The position numbers and the translations under genes are program-made. The notes beneath the pieces were generated by a model, which did no database searches, was not told where the DNA came from, and saw only the letters and a list, made by a program, of their open reading frames with translations. Shown in pieces: positions 27,223-35,090 of a stretch of 64,000 nt of DNA (within the stretch, counting starts at the first letter, position 1; each line of letters opens with the position of its first letter). The DNA is taken from the NCBI GenBank assembly GCA_025210475.1, contig JAOARW010000064.1, positions 1-64,000 of the forward strand, in the 5' to 3' direction. The DNA comes from Carboxylicivirga sp. Lineage in GTDB: Bacteria > Bacteroidota > Bacteroidia > Bacteroidales > Marinilabiliaceae.

Positions 27223-28128
27223 ATGAATCAAAAAGACCTACTGACAGAATACACCATTATAGAAAACCGCATTTCCGAAGTGGTTGACTTTTTCAATGCA
27301 CATAATGATAAAAAGTCATACAAGCCTTACTATAAGGGAATAAGTACCCTTCAAAGCCCTCTTATCCATAATCCTGATATTTTATTCATTGGAATTAATA
27401 ATGGGGATGGTGAATACAAGCAAGCAATTAAAAATGGTGAACCGATTCCTGTAAATGCTTGTCTTAATGGTATTGAACCACCTAAAGAAATTAATTGGTT
27501 TAAAGATGGTAATGCTAGGGGACGTTTTAGGAAGCCTAAAGAAAAGGAATGGGTTAGTCATAAATGGTATATGCGGAATAAGCAGTACAATAATGATTTC
27601 CCCAAAAATATGATTGACTTACTGTATGAAATAGCTACGTTGAAGTATCCAAACGGGAATCATGATTACGATGATAAATCTGTTCCTTTTTGGTATGAAG
27701 ATTTTGGGAAGAATCTGATGTACACGAACCTTTATCCAGTATCAACTACAGATATTAATGATTTGAAAAAGGTTCATCAAGCATTGGCTAAAGAAGCAGG
27801 TTTAAAAGATTTATGGAAAACTTCTAAAGGCACTGAAAAAGCAATAAATGAATGGGTGGTTAGGAAGTACTTTATTAATTCTATTCGACAATTGGTAAAA
27901 CTTGTTGAACCTAAAGTGATTGTTTGTATGGGAATGACTGCTATGAACGATTTTACCTACACAACTTATAAGGAAAAACAGATTGCATTAACAGAACGAA
28001 CCTTTGGTGAAAAGAAAATCCCTGTTGTTGGTTTTTCAAGAAAAGGTAGTTGGAACAGCAGGATTCCTGAAATAGCAAAAACTATTGCCCCACTTTTAGT
28101 TTGCGACCAAGTTTCATCAATTAATTAA
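27223..28128 (+). CDS. Uracil-DNA glycosylase-like protein (tentative)
   Basis: A 301-residue protein whose landmarks fit the uracil-DNA glycosylase superfamily at low similarity. DILFIGINNGDGEY parallels the GINPG motif of MUG-type enzymes, MYTNLYPVS follows in the middle, PKVIVCMGMTA is in the place of the conserved strand 'P-x-V-I-V-x-L-G-x-x-A', and VVGFSRKGSWNS is in the place of the final loop. If correct, it may recognise modified or uracil-containing DNA. I used the ATG at 27223 rather than a TTG at 27211. It is third in the nuclease operon. Confidence 0.45.
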   Translation: MNQKDLLTEYTIIENRISEVVDFFNAHNDKKSYKPYYKGISTLQSPLIHNPDILFIGINNGDGEYKQAIKNGEPIPVNACLNGIEPPKEINWFKDGNARGRFRKPKEKEWVSHKWYMRNKQYNNDFPKNMIDLLYEIATLKYPNGNHDYDDKSVPFWYEDFGKNLMYTNLYPVSTTDINDLKKVHQALAKEAGLKDLWKTSKGTEKAINEWVVRKYFINSIRQLVKLVEPKVIVCMGMTAMNDFTYTTYKEKQIALTERTFGEKKIPVVGFSRKGSWNSRIPEIAKTIAPLLVCDQVSSIN

Positions 28129-28132
28129 TCTG

Positions 28133-28798
28133 ATGACAAATAAGTATGTCATAGCGGATATTCACGGCTGTTACAACACTTTCGATAAACTACTGAATAA
28201 AGTTGGGCTATCAAAAGGTGATGAATTATTTCTGTTAGGTGATTATATCAACCGTGGCAATGATAGTAAGAAAGTTGTTGATTACATTATCGACCTTCAG
28301 AATCAAGGACATTATATCACTGCGTTAAAAGGTAACCATGAAGAAATGGTATTTGATTCATTGGAACTTGAAGGCTGGACGTCAGGTGCAAAAGAAACTT
28401 TAGAAAGCTTTGGGGTTAATCACTTGAACCAGTTGGATACAAAGTATCTAAAATGGTTTTCTAAACTAAAATCTTTTCATCAGGATGATGAATTTATCTT
28501 TGTTCATGCAGGTTTAAATTTTGATGGTTACAATCCATTTGAAGATAAGCGCAGTGCCTGTTGGATACAGGATTGGTATGAAAGTATTGATTACGATTGG
28601 CTTGGCAAACGAAGAATCATTCATGGTCACGTTCCAATTGAAAAAAGTCAGATTGAAAAGATGATGGATGATTTCAATAAAACCAAAGTGTTGAATATTG
28701 ATAATGGGTGCTATTTGACTGACAAAAAAGGTTATGGAAGCATGGTGTGTGTTAACTTAACTAACAATGAATTAACCCTCCAAGCCAATATCGGTTAA
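28133..28798 (+). CDS. PPP-family metallophosphoesterase
   Basis: A 221-residue phosphatase of the PPP/calcineurin-like type. All metal and catalytic signatures are present: ADIHGCY (residues 6-12), GDYINRG, GNHEEMV, FVHAGLNFDGY and RIIHGHVP. Related proteins are protein phosphatases (PrpA/PrpE) or ApaH-like hydrolases, which cannot be told apart here. It follows the UDG-like gene by 4 bases and ends the operon, overlapping the convergent gene at 28795 by 4 bases. Confidence 0.82.
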   Translation: MTNKYVIADIHGCYNTFDKLLNKVGLSKGDELFLLGDYINRGNDSKKVVDYIIDLQNQGHYITALKGNHEEMVFDSLELEGWTSGAKETLESFGVNHLNQLDTKYLKWFSKLKSFHQDDEFIFVHAGLNFDGYNPFEDKRSACWIQDWYESIDYDWLGKRRIIHGHVPIEKSQIEKMMDDFNKTKVLNIDNGCYLTDKKGYGSMVCVNLTNNELTLQANIG

Positions 28799-29088
28799 AG
28801 TAAATTCAACTTATATCCGTTAAGAATTTCATCCAAATCCTCAACTTCTATAGCTTTGATTTCGTGGCATTTTTTCAAATTTTCAGCTGTCCGTTCTTCC
28901 ATGTGTTTCTTTAATAACAGATAATCTGAATACTTTAGGATATGAATGTGTTTATCATGATTGGGCTGATTAACTAGTTGACACATGGCAAGTGCTGCCA
29001 AAATTAATGTGCCGAAAAATGCAAAATTGAACTCATCTTCACGCACTCGCTTATTCAGTAGAACGTATGTGCCAACTTTTTTCTTCAT
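28795..29088 (-). CDS. Unknown small membrane protein
   Basis: A 97-residue protein with one likely membrane helix (FAFFGTLILAALAMCQL, about residues 23-40) flanked by charged segments, including KKHMEERTAENLKKCHE. No family recognised. It lies 2 bases after the gene at 29091, so the two are one transcription unit, possibly a small membrane toxin with its partner. That idea is inference only. Confidence 0.5.
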   Translation of the reverse strand: MKKKVGTYVLLNKRVREDEFNFAFFGTLILAALAMCQLVNQPNHDKHIHILKYSDYLLLKKHMEERTAENLKKCHEIKAIEVEDLDEILNGYKLNLL

Positions 29089-29090
29089 GA

Positions 29091-29417
29091 TTAAAACAGG
29101 GATTGAATCTTCGGTTCAATCCAATTTTTTAAAACGTCATCAATATTATAGACTTTCAACTTAATTTCATCGTTGATAACTGCAAGTACCTGAATATAAA
29201 CTTTCTTCACATTGGGTACTTCCAAGCTTGCATTATAAAAGAAGCTCATAGTTTTATCAAATGAATCAATATCAACTGTGCGTTCTTCAAGGTCATTATA
29301 AACGACACGAATCTGATATGGATGTTGATGTATATTCTTTTTAAGTGATTCAAAATCTTTTACACCTAGTTTTGACATCAACTTTGGCAGTGTTGTATCG
29401 CAGTTTATGTACTTCAT
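29091..29417 (-). CDS. Unknown 108-residue protein
   Basis: No family recognised. It begins MKYINCDTTLPKLMSKLGVKD and looks soluble, with alternating strands and short helices. Directly upstream of the small membrane-protein gene. An 18-bp perfect palindrome at 29533-29550 lies about 115 bases before its start and may be an operator. Confidence 0.5.
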   Translation of the reverse strand: MKYINCDTTLPKLMSKLGVKDFESLKKNIHQHPYQIRVVYNDLEERTVDIDSFDKTMSFFYNASLEVPNVKKVYIQVLAVINDEIKLKVYNIDDVLKNWIEPKIQSLF

Positions 29418-29532
29418 ATCAAAAGCATTTCACGTTCTTAGGTATTTCTATAATATCTTTTCTTTTAATATTTATTCGCCTAATGCTAGTGATTCAACTA
29501 TATGAACAGGCTTTCTGCAAGCAATTCGTTAT

Positions 29533-29550
29533 TGTAGTAATATTACTACA
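29533..29550. promoter_or_regulatory. 18-bp perfect palindrome, possible operator
   Basis: TGTAGTAATATTACTACA is perfectly self-complementary and stands upstream of the minus-strand pair at 28795-29417. Such sites usually bind a dimeric regulator. Confidence 0.35.
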
Positions 29551-29579
29551 TACAAGCGTCACATAAGTAGTATAATAAA

Positions 29580-29607
29580 AAAGACCAACTATTAATTAGT
29601 GGTCTTT
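29580..29607. terminator. Hairpin between divergently arranged unknown genes
   Basis: AAAGACCA / TGGTCTTT (29580-29587, 29600-29607). It follows the minus-strand gene at 29655-30095 and is preceded by A residues, giving a U-run for that transcript. A second hairpin, ACACTT / AAGTGT, follows at about 29622-29635. Confidence 0.5.
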
Positions 29608-29654
29608 AGTGGGTGAATTACACTTTGGGAAGTGTAAATTATCCTTTTAAATGT

Positions 29655-30095
29655 TTAAACGTTCTTGTAGTTCGGTAATATTTCTTCATCATAAGCATCA
29701 ATATATTGTGTGATGTATCGAAGATGCTTTCTTATGGCTATTACCTTTGCTTTGTTTTTATCTAAAGAATCCTTGCTTGCTTTTTCGGCAACTGCATTTT
29801 CTAATTCATCTGATGCAAAAACATAGGCAAACAACATTATTTTTTGAAAACTTTCTAATTCAGCTATAGAATAAGCTTTATAACTTTGTTTTAACTTTAA
29901 AAAATTGGCAGTGTCAGTATCGTCATTAGCAATAGTGGCTAAACTATATTTAGAAGTGCATATATCTTTGTAAGCACCGTTATTTGAATTAGCAATTAGT
30001 AGGTAGCCATCTAAATACTTAATTTCGATATAATCAGTACCTGCATAATTCGCTAATTTCTTGTAGGTAATCTGAACCTCTTGTATGGTCTTCAT
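29655..30095 (-). CDS. Unknown 146-residue protein
   Basis: No family recognised. It is soluble and helical in its C-terminal two thirds (KQSYKAYSIAELESFQKIML..., KDSLDKNKAKVIAIRKHLRY). It lies alone, 124 bases after the ART-like gene on the same strand, and could be the last member of that transcription unit. Confidence 0.45.
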   Translation of the reverse strand: MKTIQEVQITYKKLANYAGTDYIEIKYLDGYLLIANSNNGAYKDICTSKYSLATIANDDTDTANFLKLKQSYKAYSIAELESFQKIMLFAYVFASDELENAVAEKASKDSLDKNKAKVIAIRKHLRYITQYIDAYDEEILPNYKNV

Positions 30096-30218
30096 ATGCT
30101 AAAATAAAGTTGAATTAAATTTCTTAATGTGTGATTTATTATTATCCAATAGACTAGTTGATTTTCAGCTTCAAAAACCATCTTAACTATTCAATTCGGT
30201 TTATAGTGTTAGACATGC

Positions 30219-30824
30219 TTACATTATTGTCCTATTTAAAACGCTAGCCCATTCATAGTATTGTTCATTCTGATAGATTATTAAATCTGTTTCTTGATTG
30301 GCAATTTCGGACAATTCGACCAAACAGGTGTCTTCCGAAATTTTACAACTTTCAATTCTAAAACAAGAATTTGATTTATATAAAGCTTCCTGTTCGGGGT
30401 GTTCAGGATTTAATTCAATCAGGCTTTTTGAATGGCTTTCGTTAGATGTGTTAATTTTGAATATTAATCCTGTTTTTACTGGCAATCGCTCTTGAAATTG
30501 ATAACAGGATAGAAATGCAGGAAAACTGATAGTCTTACCAGTCTTATCGGTAAACCAATTATAAAACTCCTGTTCTTTACCCTCGTTTATTGCAACAGGC
30601 TCATTGCGATATAAAGTAATGTTGTTACAAGATTTAAGTTGGTCAAGCCCACTATTTATAGCAATTTCAATATTATTCCACTCTTCTTTTTTATCTCCAT
30701 TAATTCTAATATTTGAATTAATAATTTCCGAATGATAACCTTGATATAACTTTAGTAATTCGATAGCTGCATCATCTCTATCTAAAGCGGCAAATACATC
30801 TTCCTGACTTGGGTGATGTGACAT
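30219..30824 (-). CDS. Putative ADP-ribosyltransferase-fold protein
   Basis: A protein of about 201 residues with the three landmarks of R-S-E class ADP-ribosyltransferases in the right order. They are an arginine strand (ITLYRNE), a serine strand (KTISFPAFLSC), and the E-x-E loop followed by a beta strand (HPEQEALYKSNSCFRI). Enzymes of this class transfer ADP-ribose from NAD to protein or nucleic acid targets and often act as toxins. Alternative start: ATG at 30854, overlapping the M78 peptidase stop. It is the last gene of the operon that begins with the sigma-like gene. The activity is inferred from motif order alone. Confidence 0.55.
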   Translation of the reverse strand: MSHHPSQEDVFAALDRDDAAIELLKLYQGYHSEIINSNIRINGDKKEEWNNIEIAINSGLDQLKSCNNITLYRNEPVAINEGKEQEFYNWFTDKTGKTISFPAFLSCYQFQERLPVKTGLIFKINTSNESHSKSLIELNPEHPEQEALYKSNSCFRIESCKISEDTCLVELSEIANQETDLIIYQNEQYYEWASVLNRTIM

Positions 30825-30841
30825 ATGTATAGTTTTTTTTA

Positions 30842-31633
30842 TTAATCTTCCCATATTACACTTATAGCAAGGTTTGCAGATGAATGAACCAAACAAAATT
30901 CATAAAACACATCATCTACAAAATCATCTTTAACATCAAGCCATGTTGACTTAACAATTTCTTGCTTAGAATCTTCCACAGAATAAATCGTATTATCATT
31001 AAAAAACTCTGCGCAAACAGAATCAGAAGGTGGTGGCAACTTTGTTATACCTTTAATGTAATACCTGAAATCTTCTGATTTTCGCCAATAATGAACCTTG
31101 TTATTTCTAGTATAAAAAACACAAATAGGATGATTCCCGTGTTCTGTGAAACGATGAATAACTGAAGTTCTACTTACCCTAAAATGGTCTGAAATCGTTC
31201 GTATTAAGTTTGGGGAAAATGGTTTTGCTTGAATACTTGCAGCAAACATATCTGTTGGCAATAGCAATTCAGATGCGAATTCATTGGCTTCAAATTCTTG
31301 TTTAAGAACTTTATGTTGGTTTTTATCATCAAACCAAGAAAGCGAACTAATATCATCGTTGTGATTTGTAGAATCTTTACGATGCATAAGATAATGCCCT
31401 ATTTCATGTGCAATAGTAAATCTTTTTCGTGTTTCAAAATCAGTATTGTTGTTTAGTGTTATTATGGAATGCTTACTGTTATGCAGAATTCTACCTTCAC
31501 AACCATTTAACCCAACATGCCTAATTGGTATTTTTAAAGCATGTGCAATATCTTCAATTTCTATATTTTGCGGTTCGGAAATTCCAAAATCATTTAAGAT
31601 TGACAAAGCCAATTGACGTGGATTATTCATCAT
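30842..31633 (-). CDS. ImmA/IrrE-family (M78) zinc metallopeptidase
   Basis: A 263-residue M78 peptidase. The N-terminal 60 residues match the usual helical lead-in, FTIAHEIGHYLMHRK gives the HEXXH zinc site, and EFEANEFASELLLP gives the third ligand. The C-terminal half (about 150-263) is a separate beta-rich domain. M78 enzymes cleave and inactivate repressors: ImmA acts on the ICEBs1 repressor, IrrE/PprI on DdrO, and CapP on CapH in CBASS. It starts at an ATG inside the end of the 122-residue gene and is divergent from CBASS across the operon promoter region. Confidence 0.85.
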   Translation of the reverse strand: MMNNPRQLALSILNDFGISEPQNIEIEDIAHALKIPIRHVGLNGCEGRILHNSKHSIITLNNNTDFETRKRFTIAHEIGHYLMHRKDSTNHNDDISSLSWFDDKNQHKVLKQEFEANEFASELLLPTDMFAASIQAKPFSPNLIRTISDHFRVSRTSVIHRFTEHGNHPICVFYTRNNKVHYWRKSEDFRYYIKGITKLPPPSDSVCAEFFNDNTIYSVEDSKQEIVKSTWLDVKDDFVDDVFYEFCLVHSSANLAISVIWED

Positions 31634-31991
31634 CTTCGTCCAAATTATCAAGGATTAATGAATCTTCAATAAGTTTAAGAATTTCATCTTTATCTAACTT
31701 TTCAAGATTTCTAAATTGGGTTTGGGGCATTAAACTGGCAAGTTTATTTTGCAACGCTTCAATTGGCAATGTTGCTATAGATTTTAGTTCTACTTGAACT
31801 TTATTCTTAGCAGCTTCTATTTTGGCAGTGCCAATTTCTTTGAAAAGCTTACTCTTAGCTTTAAACAGTTGGAATTTAGAAAACTTCACTAACTCCGTTT
31901 TGTCAGTGCTTTGAATATCTTCTAATGGCAAATTTAAACTTGCTTCTTCAGCAATATTTGTCATTAATTTAAAATACTTCCTATTATCCAT
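31623..31991 (-). CDS. Unknown helical protein with acidic tail
   Basis: A 122-residue protein, helical throughout by appearance, with a lysine-rich middle and a C-terminus ending NLDEDDE. No family recognised. It lies 6 bases after the sigma-like gene and overlaps the peptidase start by 11 bases. By position it could be the peptidase substrate, an anti-sigma factor, or an antitoxin for the ART-like protein. None of these is shown by the sequence. Confidence 0.55.
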   Translation of the reverse strand: MDNRKYFKLMTNIAEEASLNLPLEDIQSTDKTELVKFSKFQLFKAKSKLFKEIGTAKIEAAKNKVQVELKSIATLPIEALQNKLASLMPQTQFRNLEKLDKDEILKLIEDSLILDNLDEDDE

Positions 31992-31997
31992 AACACC

Positions 31998-32594
31998 TTA
32001 ATTTTTAACGCAGTTTTTCTTTGCTTGGTAGATAAGCTTATCATTCTTATTGTATACATCCTTTACAGGTAGTTCCATTAGCTCAGCAATTTCCCTTGGC
32101 TTTTTCCCTTCCTTTATTGCTTCCCAATAAAAATTCAAGTCTTCAACATTTGCTACCAAATGTTCAATACAGTCTATTAATAGGTCAATTTTATCGTCAT
32201 ATACTTCATCAAAAACATCATAATAAAGTTCATCATTATATGAAACTTTTGTTTCTTCCCTGTTTTGTTTTCTTTTGTATTTGTCAAGTTGATTAGAAAT
32301 TAGACTGTTAGCGATTGTTATTATGTGCTTAACTAACGGCACGTTTTCATAATCCCAATACCATTCATAGGTATAAATTTTTTCTAATGCTTTTTTTATG
32401 TAGTACTGCTTCGCAGGTTCACCTAATTCTTTTTCAGAATGCGCCCCATATTCTGTATACCATAATCTGTGCTCAATAGCTTTTTCACACCTGGTAAATA
32501 TTTCTTCAAATTCCCCCTCTGTAATGCAGGATAGAATACTGATGATATTCTTTTTGTCAATTAATGTGATTTTTTTTTCAGGAATTCTGCTCAT
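31998..32594 (-). CDS. Sigma factor-like regulator
   Basis: A 198-residue protein that looks like a diverged sigma-70-type factor. About residues 90-115 (PLVKHIITIANSLISNQLDK) resemble a region-2-like helix. About residues 160-195 (EAIKEGKKPREIAELMELP, then VKDVYNKNDKLIYQAKK) form a region-4-type helix-turn-helix. The similarity is weak, so another DNA-binding regulator is possible. I chose the ATG at 32594 over a TTG at 32600. It starts 53 bases from, and divergent to, the first CBASS gene, so it is well placed to control both operons. Confidence 0.55.
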   Translation of the reverse strand: MSRIPEKKITLIDKKNIISILSCITEGEFEEIFTRCEKAIEHRLWYTEYGAHSEKELGEPAKQYYIKKALEKIYTYEWYWDYENVPLVKHIITIANSLISNQLDKYKRKQNREETKVSYNDELYYDVFDEVYDDKIDLLIDCIEHLVANVEDLNFYWEAIKEGKKPREIAELMELPVKDVYNKNDKLIYQAKKNCVKN

Positions 32595-32647
32595 GTTCAA
32601 TCATAAGGTTAATGTAAGACGATTACTAAACTTTAAAAATAATAATT

Positions 32648-32827
32648 ATGGCGACAAATCCACCAAAAGATGGCAGCCGAAAAGGCGCAGTAAGACAAAG
32701 GTCACAGGTAAAGAATCCCAAAACAGGGCTTTGGACCAAGCGTGATTCTATAACAGGAAAATTTATGGATGTAAAAACATCTAGTGATGCACCATTTAAA
32801 GGTGTAAGGAAGGAAAGTAAGTTATGA
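32648..32827 (+). CDS. Small basic protein at the head of the CBASS operon
   Basis: A 59-residue frame beginning MATNPPKDGSRKGAVRQRSQ and ending KGVRKESKL. It is rich in Lys, Arg and Gly, with the element NPKTGLWTKRD. Its stop overlaps the Cap15-like start in the ATGA manner, so it belongs to the operon. Similar small basic proteins seem familiar next to defence genes, but I know no function. It is easily missed because of its size. Confidence 0.65.
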   Translation: MATNPPKDGSRKGAVRQRSQVKNPKTGLWTKRDSITGKFMDVKTSSDAPFKGVRKESKL

Positions 32828-33438
32828 ACAATTATTTCAATTATTACAAATCAGAAGTATTAGTCGGGCTAATTTCAGTATTAGCGATAGTAATATTTCT
32901 AGCAAAGGAACAATGGGGTATATCAATTACTATTGCAGGAACAATAACTACCCTACTTGTATTTACATCAAAGCATCTATGGAAGCACCCACTATTTAAA
33001 TGGATGTTTTGGGTTGATAACTTTTCGGGTAGGTATGAAGGTATTGTAAAATACCAATATGTTGATGGGAATGGTAACTGTAATACAGGTGAAATGAAGC
33101 AGGTTAAAATTATTAATCAAACTGGTTCACGAATAACTGTTTCAACATTTACAGTTACTCCTGATGGTACAAAATCCTCACTTTCCGTTAATAAAGGTAT
33201 GTACGTTGAAAAGACCGAAGATGAACAACATTATCGGTTAATCTACAATTACCACAACGAAGGTAGCACTGAACAAGGTTTCCCACCTCATTACGGAACT
33301 GAAGTAATCAAATTCATTAAGAATGGTGAAGATAAATCACTTTCGGGAAACTATTACACTGGTCGCCACCCATTTCAGACTAAAGGTGAATTGATTGATT
33401 TCAAACACATTAATAATAATTTAAAACATGAATTTTAA
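32824..33438 (+). CDS. cap15: CBASS effector, Cap15-like 2TM beta-barrel protein
   Basis: A 204-residue membrane protein with two N-terminal helices (about residues 12-27 and 32-50), then a beta-rich domain of about 150 residues. The layout and the opening of the soluble part (WVDNFSGRYEGIVKY) match the S-2TMbeta family, whose characterised member Cap15 binds a cyclic dinucleotide and disrupts the inner membrane to abort infection. It is preceded by an ATGA overlap and followed 11 bases later by the CD-NTase, as in known loci. The bound nucleotide cannot be told from the sequence. Confidence 0.82.
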   Translation: MNNYFNYYKSEVLVGLISVLAIVIFLAKEQWGISITIAGTITTLLVFTSKHLWKHPLFKWMFWVDNFSGRYEGIVKYQYVDGNGNCNTGEMKQVKIINQTGSRITVSTFTVTPDGTKSSLSVNKGMYVEKTEDEQHYRLIYNYHNEGSTEQGFPPHYGTEVIKFIKNGEDKSLSGNYYTGRHPFQTKGELIDFKHINNNLKHEF

Positions 33439-33449
33439 AATTTTTAATT

Positions 33450-34448
33450 ATGGCAACATTACACAAAGAATTTATTGCATTTAACAAGCAAATTAAGCTT
33501 ACAGACAGCAGAAAAGATAAGCTTAGAAAAAGTCGTAAAGACATTAAAAAGAAAATCCGTAAGTGGTTTAAGGAAAATAAGCCTGATGAACTTCAACCAA
33601 AGTTTCATGGTCAGGGGTCGTTTGAAATGAACACAGGTGTAAACCCAATACCTGTAAAGGATGACGAAGGTAATTCATTACTAAAGTATGATTTGGATTT
33701 TGGTGTCTATTTCATTGAAAAAGAAGATGAAGACAATAAGAAGACCATTGACACATGGCATAATTGGGTTTACAAAGCAGTGGAAAACCACACTAATCAA
33801 AATCCAATTAAAAAAACAACTTGTGTCCGTGTAATTTTTAGTGATGGTCACCACATCGACCTACCAATTTATTACAAACAGGATGATGTAATCGAATTGG
33901 CCCACAAATCTAAAGATTGGATTGAATCAGACCCTAAAGCCTTTTATGAATGGTTTAACGACCTTAAATGTCAGCAACTAACACGTATTGTACGGTATTT
34001 AAAAGCTTGGAAGAATTATCGTGAAGACAAAAATTCAAATCTTAAATTACCTAGTGGTTTTGAACTAACAATACTGGCAGCCAATAATTACGTTAAGGAT
34101 GATAATGATGATAAAGCACTTCGTGAAACAGTTCGTAAAATTGATGAAGAACTGAATAAAGAAGGTGGCTTTGAATGTATGCGTCCGACTTCTCCAGTTG
34201 AAGATGTTTTTGCTGATTATTCAGACACACGCAAAACAAACTTCTTGAATACACTTGCCAGTTTGTTGAATGATTTGGATAGGGCAAAGGATGAAAAGAA
34301 CTTCAAAAAAGCTTCCGAAATATTGCGTAATAATCAATTTGGCGAACGCTTCCCATTGGGTGAAGATGCGAATGAAAAAGATAAAAGCAATAATCTAGGT
34401 GCTGCCATTGGTGGTGCAACAGTTAAACCTAAGCCTTATGGATATTAA
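33450..34448 (+). CDS. CBASS CD-NTase (cGAS/DncV-like nucleotidyltransferase)
   Basis: A 332-residue oligonucleotide cyclase. The nucleotidyltransferase signature is complete: GQGSF (residues 54-58), then the D81-x-D83 pair in KYDLDFGVYF, with the third metal ligand D137 in HIDLPIYY. These enzymes make the cyclic second messenger after phage infection. The C-terminus ends in a glycine/proline tail (VKPKPYGY), of interest because E2-linked CBASS cyclases are conjugated through their C-termini. The last 11 bases overlap the E2-like gene. The clade and product are not assignable by eye. Confidence 0.88.
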   Translation: MATLHKEFIAFNKQIKLTDSRKDKLRKSRKDIKKKIRKWFKENKPDELQPKFHGQGSFEMNTGVNPIPVKDDEGNSLLKYDLDFGVYFIEKEDEDNKKTIDTWHNWVYKAVENHTNQNPIKKTTCVRVIFSDGHHIDLPIYYKQDDVIELAHKSKDWIESDPKAFYEWFNDLKCQQLTRIVRYLKAWKNYREDKNSNLKLPSGFELTILAANNYVKDDNDDKALRETVRKIDEELNKEGGFECMRPTSPVEDVFADYSDTRKTNFLNTLASLLNDLDRAKDEKNFKKASEILRNNQFGERFPLGEDANEKDKSNNLGAAIGGATVKPKPYGY

Positions 34449-35082
34449 AAAGCAGGTTGAAGAAGTACTCGGAAACTTTCCAACTTTACATCACGATGAA
34501 GTAAACAATTCCCTTAATGGTGAATTGTTTATTTCAGCATGTGATTCATATGATGTTAGAATTGAATTAAATGGGTATCCCAAACACTTTCCTGTTGTTT
34601 ATGAAGTTGGTGAACGTATTCCAAAAGAAGTTTACCGACACATTTATTCTGATACGGGTTCGTGTTGTTTAACCACTAGGGCAAAAGCAGAAATTTTACT
34701 GAAGACCAAAATTACAACCCTAAACTTATTCGTCAAGGACATTGTAGTCCCTTACTTTCAAAATAATTCCTACTATGAAATCAATAGAAAGTATAAGACT
34801 GAAGAATATTCGCACGATGCATCAGGTGTTGTGGAAGGGTATATGGATATATTACAAACAAACAATGAAAGGAACATTGCACAATTAATATTGTATCATG
34901 CGCAAGGGAATAAGAAGCTACGTTTGCAAAATATCTGTTACTGTGGTAGTGGCTTGTCCTTTAAACATTGTAATCGGGGTAAGCACTTTGATTTGTATAA
35001 AAACTTCAGAAAGATTTCAATTGAAACTTTGCAAAATGACTTTCTGATTTTTCAGAAAATGATTCCGAATATAATTCAATAA
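34438..35082 (+). CDS. CBASS E2-like protein with C-terminal SEC-C motif
   Basis: A 214-residue protein with an N-terminal E2-like conjugation domain. The segment HFPVVYEVGERIPKEVYRHI, then DTGSCCLTT (C76 or C77 as the active-site cysteine), corresponds to the E2 core. There is no E1 or JAB gene nearby, which matches the 'short type II' CBASS class, where the E2 alone modifies the cyclase. The C-terminus carries a SEC-C-like zinc motif (CYCGSGLSFKHC, C167/C169/C178). Start taken at 34438 (MDIKKQ); the upstream frame lies inside the cyclase. Confidence 0.78.
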   Translation: MDIKKQVEEVLGNFPTLHHDEVNNSLNGELFISACDSYDVRIELNGYPKHFPVVYEVGERIPKEVYRHIYSDTGSCCLTTRAKAEILLKTKITTLNLFVKDIVVPYFQNNSYYEINRKYKTEEYSHDASGVVEGYMDILQTNNERNIAQLILYHAQGNKKLRLQNICYCGSGLSFKHCNRGKHFDLYKNFRKISIETLQNDFLIFQKMIPNIIQ

Positions 35083-35090
35083 TCTATATC

